A stretch of 13,378 bases of DNA from Polyangia bacterium (GCA_030433055.1 JAUILJ010000113.1:1-13378), one strand, 5' to 3'; shown: positions 1 to 6,180, counted from the first letter of the stretch. Numbers and translations are program-made. Notes: a model not told the origin generated them from the sequence alone.

Positions 1-409
1 AGACCAGGTTGCACAGGTCGTTGCGGATGTCGCACGCGCCTTCGCTCGTGGGTGCGGGGAACTCCGTGGAGCAATCGGTGATCGCCGTGCCCGTGGAGTC
101 GCCGCAGGTCGCGCCACCGGTTCCGCCCGTGGCGCCGCCGGTTCCGCCCGTCGTGCCACCGGTCCCCGCCGTCGCACCACCGCTTCCGCCCGTGGCGCCA
201 CCGGTTCCGCCCGTGGCGCCGCCGGTGCCCGCAGTGGAACCGCCGCCTGCACCTGCCGTGCTTCCACCACCGGTGCCCGCGGTGCTGCCCCCATTTCCGC
301 CGTTCCCCGAAGAGCCGCCGGTTTCTCCGTCGTCGCTCTTCTTGACCACGCAGGCGCTGGTCGCCAGCGCACCTACCAACAATAAAGCCTTGGTTCGATC
401 GATCAGCAT
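1..409 (-). CDS. Glycine-rich repeat lipoprotein, N-terminal part (runs off the window)
   Basis: Reading leftward from the ATG at 409, the frame stays open to the window edge (136 codons), so the C-terminus is missing. The protein starts MLIDRTKALLLVGALATSAC, a short basic and hydrophobic signal ending in a lipobox-like TSAC (Thr rather than Leu at -3, so imperfect), which suggests an exported lipoprotein. A short charged stretch (KKSDDGE) follows, then about 80 residues of Gly/Thr/Ala/Ser repeats with heptads such as ATGGTGG. After that comes a Cys-containing domain (CGDSTGTAITDCS, then a second pair of Cys near the edge). Myxobacterial surface lipoproteins often use such linkers to hold a domain away from the membrane; the role of this one is unknown. 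The start is supported by GGAGGAA 7 nt upstream. The opposite strand is also open here, giving a proline-rich shadow, but only the minus frame has a signal peptide and a ribosome binding site. Confidence 0.85.
   Translation of the reverse strand, partial: MLIDRTKALLLVGALATSACVVKKSDDGETGGSSGNGGNGGSTAGTGGGSTAGAGGGSTAGTGGATGGTGGATGGSGGATAGTGGTTGGTGGATGGTGGATCGDSTGTAITDCSTEFPAPTSEGACDIRNDLCNLV
111..284 (-). repeat. Coding minisatellite: six 21-bp units plus two 24-bp units
   Basis: Six consecutive 21-bp units (111-131, 132-152, 153-173, 174-194, 195-215, 216-236) of the type gcgccaccggttccgcccgt are followed by two diverged 24-bp units (237-260, 261-284). All are in frame and encode the heptad ATGGTGG and the octad GSTAGxGG of the lipoprotein linker. 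Units 111-131 and 195-215 are identical. Such arrays change length by slippage or recombination without breaking the frame. Confidence 0.9.
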
Positions 410-785
410 CTCAAGCTTCCTCCCAGCCCACGGTCACGGCGAGAGTCAGTTCCCCCACGCGCAAGCCGTCAGCTTACGTACGCGACTCGCGCGCAACGCC
501 TTCCCAACCTTGTACTGTCTGCCGTTGCCCCGGGCGTTGCAAGGCGCATGAGCAGAGCGGCCCTCGGTTTCACCACGCTTGCTCGCTCGCTTGCTCCAGG
601 CTCGTTGCATCAGCTGGCGTCAGACGGCTCGCTTGGCAGAACGATCCGTCTTTTGACGGAAGTGCGTTGCGGCGGAGTCGCTGTCCTCGCCACCCGGGGT
701 ATTTCCACCGGAAAAAAGTTGGGGCGAGCCGTGTGGGCCGAAGGTGTGTGCTGGGGGGGATGTAGGCTATTTCCGCGCCAGTACT
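410..785. other. Non-coding gap between the repeat lipoprotein and the DoxX gene
   Basis: No convincing gene is visible in this 376-bp stretch. Rightward frames at 548-793 and 744-962 lack protein-like composition or a ribosome binding site and look fortuitous. Both flanking genes read leftward, so this DNA holds the promoter of the repeat lipoprotein and the 3' region of the DoxX gene. A perfect hairpin TCCGTC-TTTT-GACGGA lies at 645-660. An A6 run at 712-717 (T6 on the minus strand), 69 nt past the DoxX stop, has no convincing stem in front of it. No good -35/-10 pair was found. Confidence 0.6.
417..423 (-). promoter_or_regulatory. Strong Shine-Dalgarno of the repeat lipoprotein
   Basis: GGAGGAA on the minus strand ends 7 nt before the ATG at 409. 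It is the clearest Shine-Dalgarno sequence in the window and fixes the start of this gene. Most other genes here have weak or no such site. Confidence 0.8.
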
Positions 786-1196
786 TCAGCTGAGGCGTGC
801 GTCGGCACTGAATCGCCCAGGCCCCATCAGCAACAGCGCCAGCGCCGCGATGCCGTAGCAGAAGGCCAGCTCCTTGCGCTGGAATGGGTCGCTCGCATGC
901 ACGACGAAGGCCGCCACGCTCATGGTGATGATCAATGTCGCCGCCGAAATGCGCGTGGCTAACCCGATCGCCAGCAGGATTCCGCCCAGAAATTCACTGA
1001 GCCCGGCGGCAGGTCCAAGCACGCTCGGCAGCGGTAGCCCCAGCTTGGCGACCTTGGCGCTGAACTCTCCCAGGTTCATCAGCTTGCCGTAGCCATGAAC
1101 GATTGCCATCGTGAGCCCGAACCACACCCGGAGCACCAGCAGGCCGAGGTCCGAGGCGAGTGGATGCTGACGGGCCAAGCGCTTGAACAGACTCAT
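786..1196 (-). CDS. DoxX-family integral membrane protein
   Basis: A protein of 136 residues with four predicted membrane segments (about residues 17-37, 60-80, 83-102 and 112-125) and a positively charged N-terminus (MSLFKRLARQ). The first segment holds LRVWFGLTMAIVHGYGKL and the second EFLGGILLAIGLATR, the two blocks typical of DoxX (PF07681). The length is normal for the family. DoxX proteins are poorly defined inner-membrane proteins. Some act with other membrane partners in oxidative stress or quinone-linked redox chemistry; nothing here shows which applies. I chose the ATG at 1196 because the alignable protein begins there. The frame is open further upstream, with an ATG at 1214 that would add MAGCRA. 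Neither start has a good ribosome binding site. It is divergent from rpoZ and shares a 244-bp control region that contains a perfect palindrome. Confidence 0.85.
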   Translation of the reverse strand: MSLFKRLARQHPLASDLGLLVLRVWFGLTMAIVHGYGKLMNLGEFSAKVAKLGLPLPSVLGPAAGLSEFLGGILLAIGLATRISAATLIITMSVAAFVVHASDPFQRKELAFCYGIAALALLLMGPGRFSADARLS

Positions 1197-1278
1197 TGCC
1201 CGGCAGCCTGCCATGAGTTGGGGGCGATGGAGCCTCGGGGGAGTGGAACACTGGGTCCCTCCGTGAATGCGCAACGTC

Positions 1279-1298
1279 TGTTCAGTGTGCGCTGAACA
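1279..1298. promoter_or_regulatory. Operator-like palindrome TGTTCAG-N6-CTGAACA
   Basis: Perfect 7-bp inverted repeat with a 6-bp spacer (TGTTCAG TGTGCG CTGAACA), 20 bp in all. It lies in the divergent DoxX/rpoZ region, 83 bp upstream of the DoxX start at 1196 and 142 bp upstream of the rpoZ start. Size and symmetry fit a dimeric helix-turn-helix repressor such as a TetR-type protein, but no regulator gene is in the window. A second TGTTCAG with similar flank lies at 1393-1399. Confidence 0.5.
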
Positions 1299-1392
1299 AC
1301 CGTGCGGATATTCGAGGCTTTGACGAACTCGGCGTGGGAGCGGCGGGCCCACAGCCGGGCCAGGAAGCGGTCGATTGAGGTCGTTCGCTCGG

Positions 1393-1429
1393 TGTTCAGC
1401 TTGCGCGGACCCTCGGCGCTCGCTAGCGT
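1393..1429 (+). promoter_or_regulatory. Candidate rpoZ promoter with an overlapping half operator
   Basis: TTGCGC (1401-1406), 17 bp, then TAGCGT (1424-1429) fits a weak sigma-70-type promoter (TTG at -35, TAxxxT at -10). The predicted transcription start near 1436 would leave only about 5 nt before the rpoZ ATG, which has no Shine-Dalgarno. Directly upstream, 1393-1406 repeats 12 of 14 bases of 1279-1292 (TGTTCAG then xxTGCGC), so the half-site of the palindrome abuts the -35 box. The promoter is a pattern match only. Confidence 0.35.
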
Positions 1430-1440
1430 GCCCCTCCCCT

Positions 1441-1671
1441 ATGGCACGCGTTACCGTTGAAGATTGCTTGGAAAAAGAAGAGAACCGCTTTGCCCTCGTG
1501 GTGTTGGCGGCTGCTCGTGCCCGTCAGCTGATGAAGGGCTCGGAACCTCTGGTTCGCGCTCGTAATCGCGACGCCGTGAACAGCCTGCGCGAGATCGCCG
1601 CCGGCAAGGTGCGCTTCCATCGCGACAGCACCGAAGTCGTTCGCGAGTGGATCGAAGAGAACCGCATCTGA
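1441..1671 (+). CDS. rpoZ: DNA-directed RNA polymerase omega subunit
   Basis: A 76-residue protein beginning MARVTVEDCLEKEENRFALV and continuing with the omega signature: LAAARARQLMKGSEPLV, then a block around residues 41-55 ending LREIAAGKV. Omega binds the beta-prime subunit and helps assemble and stabilise RNA polymerase; in many bacteria it also contributes to the ppGpp site. The length is typical of the short deltaproteobacterial/myxobacterial form. The ATG at 1441 is the family start. An upstream in-frame extension is open but not alignable. No ribosome binding site is visible, in keeping with a very short leader. It is first in a rightward group: the methyltransferase starts 55 bp after its stop and is probably cotranscribed. 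In many other bacteria rpoZ lies with gmk and spoT; neither is in this window. Confidence 0.96.
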   Translation: MARVTVEDCLEKEENRFALVVLAAARARQLMKGSEPLVRARNRDAVNSLREIAAGKVRFHRDSTEVVREWIEENRI

Positions 1672-1726
1672 CGCGAGTAGTTCGTTGCCCTGAGGCAATG
1701 AGCAGCTGAAGGCGAGCGCTGATCGG

Positions 1727-2560
1727 ATGTCCGAGCTGAATCTGTCCCAGCTCGGACGTGCGGGTGATTTTGGAGCGCTCGCGCACTACGCGGATCCTGC
1801 CTACTACGCCAAGGCGTACAAGAGCCGCCGCCAGGACGTGGACTATTACGTCGCGCTGGCGGAACGCATCGGCGGGCCCGTCCTGGAGTACGCGGTCGGT
1901 GATGGCCGGGTCGCGCTGCCGGTGGTTCGCTCGGGGGTCGAGGTCTGGGGTGTCGACCTCTCGGCGCCGATGCTGGGGGCGCTGAAGGCGCGCCTGGCCA
2001 AGGAGCCCGTCGAGGTTCAGCGACGCCTGCACCTCACGCGCGGGGACATGCGGTCGTGGCGCACCCGGCGTCGCTTTCCGCTGATAGTCAGCACCTTCAA
2101 CAGTGTGCTGCACCTCTACACTCGCCAGGACGTGGAGGCGTTTTTCTCCAGGGTAAAGGCGCACCTGGCCCCTGGAGGTCGCCTGGTCTTCGACTTCTCG
2201 CTGCCGCGACCTGCGGACCTCGCGCTGGATCCAGGGCGGAGCTACAGTGGAATGCGGCTGCGAGATCCGAGCAGCGGCAAGCTGGTGAAGTACTCCGAGC
2301 GCTTCGAGTACGATCCGGTGCGGCAGATCCAGCTGTGCTGGATGCAGTTCGAGCCGGTGGATGGCTCGGAGGCGTGGTCGGTGCCGCTGACGCACCGCCA
2401 GTTCTTCCCCCAGGAAATGGAGGCGCTGCTCCACTACGCGGGGTTTCGCGACATCCAGCTCAGCGCCGACTTCGAAGACAAGGCCCTCGACGTGGACACG
2501 GATTGGGTCGTCGTGAGTTGTCTCGCGCCACGAGCAAAGGCCAAGAAGCGGCGGAAATAG
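1727..2560 (+). CDS. Class I SAM-dependent methyltransferase, substrate unknown
   Basis: A 277-residue protein with a Rossmann-type methyltransferase core at about residues 38-165. Motif I is VLEYAVGDGR (52-61), motif II VWGVDLSAPML (73-83, acidic ribose-binding D77), motif III GDM (106-108), motif IV around LIVSTFNSVLHL (119-130), and the post-core strand LAPGGRLVFDFSLP (147-160). Motif I has Ala in place of the first Gly of the usual ExGxGxG; many members tolerate this. The second half (to 277) is rich in beta strands and aromatic residues (SERFEYD, QLCWMQFEP, HRQFFPQEMEALL), as in small-molecule methyltransferases of the Methyltransf_25/11 type. It ends in a very basic tail (KAKKRRK). Substrate and pathway cannot be read from the sequence. 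It lies 55 bp behind rpoZ and 121 bp ahead of the DnaJ gene, so cotranscription with rpoZ is likely. GAAGGCGAG upstream is a weak ribosome binding site. Confidence 0.88.
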   Translation: MSELNLSQLGRAGDFGALAHYADPAYYAKAYKSRRQDVDYYVALAERIGGPVLEYAVGDGRVALPVVRSGVEVWGVDLSAPMLGALKARLAKEPVEVQRRLHLTRGDMRSWRTRRRFPLIVSTFNSVLHLYTRQDVEAFFSRVKAHLAPGGRLVFDFSLPRPADLALDPGRSYSGMRLRDPSSGKLVKYSERFEYDPVRQIQLCWMQFEPVDGSEAWSVPLTHRQFFPQEMEALLHYAGFRDIQLSADFEDKALDVDTDWVVVSCLAPRAKAKKRRK

Positions 2561-2586
2561 CAGCGAAACGTGGCGTTGTGCGAGGG

Positions 2587-2614
2587 TTGCTCCCCGACGA
2601 GAGCGATTTAGGTT
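2587..2614 (+). promoter_or_regulatory. Candidate promoter for the DnaJ-type chaperone gene
   Basis: TTGCTC (2587-2592), 16 bp, then TAGGTT (2609-2614). Transcription would begin near 2621, giving a leader of about 60 nt that consists almost wholly of two hairpins. No CIRCE element (TTAGCACTC-N9-GAGTGCTAA) and no sigma-32-like pair was seen. It is a weak pattern match. Confidence 0.3.
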
Positions 2615-2622
2615 GTGTCACC

Positions 2623-2665
2623 GCCCAGCGCTCGGAGCTGGGCAAACGGGCGCCCCAGGCGCCCG
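2623..2665 (+). promoter_or_regulatory. Tandem hairpins in the DnaJ gene leader
   Basis: First stem: GCCCAG (2623-2628) pairs with CTGGGC (2638-2643) across a 9-nt loop. Second stem: CGGGCGCC (2647-2654) pairs perfectly with GGCGCCCG (2658-2665) across a CCA loop, an exceptionally stable 8-bp GC stem. It ends 4 nt before the Shine-Dalgarno AGGAAA (2670-2675), which sits 6 nt before the ATG. No T-run follows, so an intrinsic terminator for the methyltransferase gene is less likely than a leader structure affecting initiation or mRNA stability. Confidence 0.5.
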
Positions 2666-2681
2666 CATCAGGAAACCAAAG

Positions 2682-3629
2682 ATGGCCAAGGACTACTACG
2701 AGGAGCTGGGTGTCAGCAGGAGCGCTTCCGCCGAGGAGCTCAAGAAGGCATACAAAAAGCTGACGAAAGAGCTGCATCCGGATCGCAACACCGGCGATGA
2801 GGAGAAGGAGCGCCGCTTCAAGGCCGTCAACCGCGCGCACCAGGTCCTGTCCGACGAGAAGAAGCGCGCGCTGTACGACGAGTTCGGTGAAGAAGGCCTC
2901 CGGGATGGCTTCGACCCCGAGGTGTATCGCGCGTACCGCTCGCGCGGTCGTCGAGGCGGTGGCCCCCAGGGTAACATCCACTTCGAGGACATCTTCTCCG
3001 CCGCTCAGGGCAGCAACATGGGCGATATGTTCGGAGATCTGTTCGGTGGCGGCGGTCGTCGGCGCAACGGCGGAGGTGGCTTCGGCAACATGCCGATGAA
3101 GGGCTCCGACGTGCTGAGCGAGGTTCAGGTCAGCTTCGTCGACGCGATCTCGGGCTCGACGATGAAGCTTCGGCTGCAAGATGGCGGCGAGGAAGTTACC
3201 GTGCGGATACCATCCGGCGCGGATGATGGTGACAAGGTGAGGGTCAAGGGCCACGGCGCGCCGGGTGTGGGCGGTGGCCCCGCCGGCGACCTGATTCTCA
3301 GCATCCGGGTGTCGCCTCACCCCTACTTCGAGCGCGACGGGCTCGACCTCCACGTCGATCTGCCGATCAGCGTTACCGAAGCGTTCTACGGAGCCAAGGC
3401 GCGGGTCCCGACGCCAGGGGGCGACGTCACCCTCACGGTGCCCAAGGGCGCGCAGAGCGGCCAGCTAGCTCGCCTCAAGGGCCGCGGCGTGAAGCGCAAG
3501 GACAAGGTGGGCGATCTCTACGCGCGCTTCATCATCAAGCTCCCCGAGGAACAGAGCGAAGCCGTGGAGAACGCGATCAAGACGCTCGGTGAAGCCACCG
3601 GGGACGTGCGCTCAGACCTGCACTTCTGA
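2682..3629 (+). CDS. DnaJ/Hsp40 co-chaperone of class B (CbpA-like, no zinc finger)
   Basis: A 315-residue protein. The J domain is residues 1-70 (KDYYEELGVSRSASAEELKKAY), with the essential HPD at 32-34 and LYDEFGEEG at its end. A Gly/Phe-rich region follows at about 88-138 (FEDIF, DMFGDLFGGGG), then the two-part substrate-binding region (about 141-300) with VRIPSGADDGDKVRVKGHG and LTVPKGAQSGQLARLKGRG. There are no CxxCxGxG repeats and no cysteine at all, so this is a class B (CbpA/DnaJB-like) Hsp40 rather than canonical DnaJ; E. coli CbpA is of similar length. It would deliver unfolded clients to DnaK and stimulate its ATPase in the cytosol. The ATG at 2682 starts the J domain and has AGGAAA 6 nt upstream. 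An in-frame TTG at 2613 lies before the likely transcript start. dnaK and grpE are not nearby. Confidence 0.95.
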   Translation: MAKDYYEELGVSRSASAEELKKAYKKLTKELHPDRNTGDEEKERRFKAVNRAHQVLSDEKKRALYDEFGEEGLRDGFDPEVYRAYRSRGRRGGGPQGNIHFEDIFSAAQGSNMGDMFGDLFGGGGRRRNGGGGFGNMPMKGSDVLSEVQVSFVDAISGSTMKLRLQDGGEEVTVRIPSGADDGDKVRVKGHGAPGVGGGPAGDLILSIRVSPHPYFERDGLDLHVDLPISVTEAFYGAKARVPTPGGDVTLTVPKGAQSGQLARLKGRGVKRKDKVGDLYARFIIKLPEEQSEAVENAIKTLGEATGDVRSDLHF

Positions 3630-3708
3630 GCGTCGGGAGCCGTGGGGCTCAGAGCAGGGCGCGCTTCTGCACCAGCTCCAGTGGTCGCAATGAACTCCGC
3701 ATCGACGC

Positions 3709-3761
3709 ACTCCCAACCGGCGCTCGGGAAGCTGACGCTGGGGCGAGCAGTCTATGGGAGT
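3709..3761. terminator. Nested stem-loop between the convergent DnaJ and lipoprotein genes
   Basis: ACTCCCA (3709-3715) pairs perfectly with TGGGAGT (3755-3761). Inside, after 6 nt on each side, GCTCG (3722-3726) pairs with CGAGC (3744-3748). It lies in the 157-bp convergent gap, 79 bp after the DnaJ stop and 25 bp after the lipoprotein stop, so it can form in both transcripts. There is no T-tract, so it is either a factor-dependent or bidirectional terminator or a 3'-end stabilising structure. Confidence 0.35.
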
Positions 3762-3786
3762 CGGATTCGCGAGGCAGGAGACAACG

Positions 3787-4788
3787 CTACTTCGCGTTCT
3801 CTTCCTGTTCCTTGTCAGCTGCCTTGTCGAGGTACTGATTCATCAGCTGCTGTTGCTCAGGCGTGATCTGGTCGTCCTCTGGATGAGCCTTGCGGTACTC
3901 CTCCGCTGCGCTAGCGGTGTCGCAGTGGTCTACCGCTAGGCTGCACTTGCCGTCCTCGCGGCACGCGTCGGAGTACCAGCAGTCGCTCGGGGTGTCCGCT
4001 TCACATTGGTCCCCGTGGGGGCTACAGCGGCCTGCCTTCGCGCAGCTCTCGGCGCAGTGACGCAGCGCTACCAAGTCTGCCTTGGCTCTTTCGAGCGGAG
4101 CACCAACGGACGCTGGAGTGTTCGTCAGCGGTCCCATGCCTTGGGTAGAGACCACCAAGGTGCGGGAAGTCTCGGGGCGTGCACCGGGTCGCGTACGACG
4201 CAACTCGATCAGATCGCCTTGGATGCGCAGGACGCTGAACTTCATGTTCGCCACGTTGCCCTCCCCCGTCGGCTGGTCGACGCTCCACTCGGCGCCTTCC
4301 CCGACTGCTTCCTCAGGGAAAATGACGATGGGGGCTTCGAAGGGCAGCGGCGCGGCTTCCCCTGGCTGCCGATCGGCGTACGCTTTGGTGATCACGCCGC
4401 GCGGGTCGACTTCAATCCAGGTGAGCTCCGATTCCGGATAAAGCGGACCAACAGCCAGGCTCTCGAAGCGCGCGCTGGTGTCCGTCGCGCAGCGGGTATT
4501 CAAGGTGTAGAAGGTGCCCAAGCTCGCAGCTCGAGCATCGAAGCCAGCCGCGATCATCCGCGCACCTCGGGTGAACTGGTAGCGCAGCTTCCGCTTGGGG
4601 TCGGCGCCGGACTTTTCCAGCTTGAGGTTCGCCTGCTGGAAGATGCGAGCTTCGTGTCGAGACCAGCCTGCGGGGGGTGCGCCAGCCTTGCAGTAGTCTG
4701 GACCGGCGTCTCCAGAGCATTTGCATCCCCCGACGCTGAGCAGGACGGCTGCGAAGATCGGGCAAGTGGTCCACGTCGTTCGTGCCAT
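3787..4788 (-). CDS. Cys-rich secreted lipoprotein, function unknown
   Basis: A 333-residue protein. The signal peptide (MARTTWTTCPIFAAVLLSV) ends in a good lipobox, VGGC, with lipidated Cys at residue 22, followed by KCSGD. With no Asp at +2, outer-membrane sorting is plausible if E. coli rules hold. Residues about 40-240 form a beta-rich domain of no family I recognise. Residues 245-289 hold eight Cys in an EGF-like spacing (CAESCAKAGRC, then DQC, DC, DAC, GKC, DHC). Similar compact Cys blocks recur in myxobacterial secreted proteins and are probably disulfide-bonded. The last 40 residues are charged and helical (EYRKAHPEDDQITPEQQQLMNQYL). I took the first ATG of the frame. No clear ribosome binding site precedes it; TTGACC at 4823-4818 might be a -35 but has no -10. 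It is the leftward neighbour of adenosine deaminase across 174 bp. The VKOR-DsbA enzyme nearby could oxidise such a protein. Confidence 0.82.
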   Translation of the reverse strand: MARTTWTTCPIFAAVLLSVGGCKCSGDAGPDYCKAGAPPAGWSRHEARIFQQANLKLEKSGADPKRKLRYQFTRGARMIAAGFDARAASLGTFYTLNTRCATDTSARFESLAVGPLYPESELTWIEVDPRGVITKAYADRQPGEAAPLPFEAPIVIFPEEAVGEGAEWSVDQPTGEGNVANMKFSVLRIQGDLIELRRTRPGARPETSRTLVVSTQGMGPLTNTPASVGAPLERAKADLVALRHCAESCAKAGRCSPHGDQCEADTPSDCWYSDACREDGKCSLAVDHCDTASAAEEYRKAHPEDDQITPEQQQLMNQYLDKAADKEQEENAK

Positions 4789-4962
4789 TCAGCTGGGGTC
4801 GCATGGCGATTCCGTGCGGTCAAGGCTGGAGGCGCTTCTCTGCTGAACCGGAGATGCTCCGCTGGCGGTCATGAGAATGCCTCCGAGCCGCAGTGGACCA
4901 GGAGGCACTGGCAGGGGTGCTGCGAGACACCCGACCGATCAAGGACGATGCTAGCGCTTGGC

Positions 4963-6180
4963 TCAGGCCTTGGCGGCTGGAGCCACCGCGGGTGCAGGCG
5001 ACGAAGCCGGCGGGCTGCTCAGCTCGGCGCTGGCGCGCGGACGCTTGGACTCCTTCATCGGAGTCTGCAGGAGGTTGCCTTCGTCGTCGTAGCGGCTGAG
5101 CTCGGTGACGACGTGACGGAGCGCGGCTTGCTTCTCGTGGAAGGGCCGGAACGCTGACTTGAAGCCCGCGACGATCATGCTCTTAATCTCCTTGAACGGG
5201 ATGCCCATCTTGGTGTGCACCAGGTAGAGCTCCTTGGAGACGGTCGTGTCCGTGATCAGGCGGTTGTCCGTGTTGATCGTCACGCGCAGACCCAGGTCGA
5301 AGTACAGCTTGAGCGGGTGAGACTCGAGGGTCTCGACGGCTTGTGTTTGAACGTTGCTCGATGGGCAGCACTCCAGCGGGATGCGGTGATCGTTGATGTA
5401 GTGCAACAGATCGCCGTTCTCACGCAGACGGCAGCCATGGCCGATGCGATGGGCGCCGCACACGTGGATGGCTTGAGCGATGGACTCCGGTCCATACGCC
5501 TCGCCCGCGTGGATGGTGCAGTTGATGTTGTTGTCCCGCACCAGCTGAAACGCGCGCTTGTGGTGTGCCGCGGGGAAATCCGCTTCAGCGCCTGCGAGGT
5601 CGAACCCGACGACGCCACGGCCCTTGTATGCCACGGCCAGCTCGGCCATCTCGTAGGACGACTCCGGGGAGATGTTGCGGATCCCGCAGATGATCACGTT
5701 GCACTTGATGCCGTAGGTCTCACGCGCACGGCTGAGGCCATTGAGCACCGCTTCGACCACCTTGGTGAGCTTCAGGCCGCGCTGGGTGTGCAGCATCGGC
5801 GCGTAGCGCACTTCCATGTAGCGGACGTTCTCTTGATGCGCGTCCTCCGCGAGCTCGAACGCGATGCGCTCGAGAGCGGCTTCGTTCTGCATCACCTTGA
5901 GGGTGATCTCGAAGCCCCGCAGGTACTCGACCAGCGACCCGAAGTCGTTGCCGCAGCCGATGGCTTTGCGCAGCCCTTCTTCGGTCGTGGCGGGGAGGCT
6001 GATGCCCCCTTCCTTCGCCAGCTCGAGGATGGTGGACAGCCTCAGAGAGCCATCCAGGTGGACGTGAAGGTCGGTCTTGGGGAGCGCCTGAAACACTTCG
6101 AAGGGCACGATACGGCTTCCGCTGCCGTTCGTGCTTTCAGGCAATTGCTTACTTTTCTGTTCCATAGAGGACTCTACCAT
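4963..6180 (-). CDS. add: Adenosine deaminase
   Basis: A 405-residue metal-dependent hydrolase that converts adenosine (or deoxyadenosine) to inosine in purine salvage, in the cytosol. All zinc and catalytic residues are present: KTDLHVHLDGSL (H39, H41), GFDLAGAE (192-199), TIHAGEAYGPESI (H224, proton donor E227), HRIGHG (H248) and TINTDN (metal ligand D305). The residue after D305 is Asn instead of the Asp of mouse ADA; this NTDNR form is also known in actinobacterial adenosine deaminases. ECCPSSNVQT is the usual substrate-side loop. Compared with the family (about 330-350 residues) it has an N-terminal extension of about 30 residues rich in Ser/Lys/Gly and a C-terminal tail of about 30 residues rich in Pro, Ala and Ser (from 376). 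The start is ATG 6180 or ATG 6165 (MEQKSKQ); neither has a clear ribosome binding site, and nothing upstream of 6180 is alignable. The possible deaminase homologues adenine or AMP deaminase fit less well. Confidence 0.94.
   Translation of the reverse strand: MVESSMEQKSKQLPESTNGSGSRIVPFEVFQALPKTDLHVHLDGSLRLSTILELAKEGGISLPATTEEGLRKAIGCGNDFGSLVEYLRGFEITLKVMQNEAALERIAFELAEDAHQENVRYMEVRYAPMLHTQRGLKLTKVVEAVLNGLSRARETYGIKCNVIICGIRNISPESSYEMAELAVAYKGRGVVGFDLAGAEADFPAAHHKRAFQLVRDNNINCTIHAGEAYGPESIAQAIHVCGAHRIGHGCRLRENGDLLHYINDHRIPLECCPSSNVQTQAVETLESHPLKLYFDLGLRVTINTDNRLITDTTVSKELYLVHTKMGIPFKEIKSMIVAGFKSAFRPFHEKQAALRHVVTELSRYDDEGNLLQTPMKESKRPRASAELSSPPASSPAPAVAPAAKA

Noticed and set aside
9..551. Proline-rich rightward frame (VPPVAPP repeats) at the left edge
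   Set aside because: It is the complement of the Gly-rich minus-strand lipoprotein, which has a signal peptide and a GGAGGAA site. The plus frame has neither.
645..660. Hairpin TCCGTC-TTTT-GACGGA as a terminator
   Set aside because: It is 126 bp past the DoxX stop with no T-run after the stem on either strand; noted within the gap only.
548..793. Rightward 81-codon frame in the left gap
   Set aside because: No ribosome binding site, no recognisable motif, atypical composition, and it overlaps the DoxX gene end.
1270..1307. GTTCAG palindrome as a Myxococcus-type LexA box
   Set aside because: As I recall it, the Myxococcus LexA motif has GTTCAG as the outer right half (CTGAAC-type half first). 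Here the halves are in the opposite order with a 6-bp spacer, and the flanks match only partly.
1451..2434. Long leftward open frame (327 codons) opposite rpoZ and the methyltransferase gene
   Set aside because: It lies antisense to two well-recognised proteins, is rich in Arg/His/Gln and matches no fold; it is a typical GC-rich shadow frame.
2460..3353. Long leftward open frame (297 codons) opposite the DnaJ-type gene
   Set aside because: The plus strand encodes a complete J domain and substrate-binding domains; the antisense frame has no motif of its own.
3637..3650. GAGCC-GTGG-GGCTC hairpin just after the DnaJ-type stop
   Set aside because: Only 5 bp and no T-tract; the larger nested stem at 3709-3761 is the better candidate.
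4818..4823. TTGACC as a -35 box for the Cys-rich lipoprotein
   Set aside because: At 16-18 bp spacing no -10-like hexamer is present (GACCCC), so no promoter is called.
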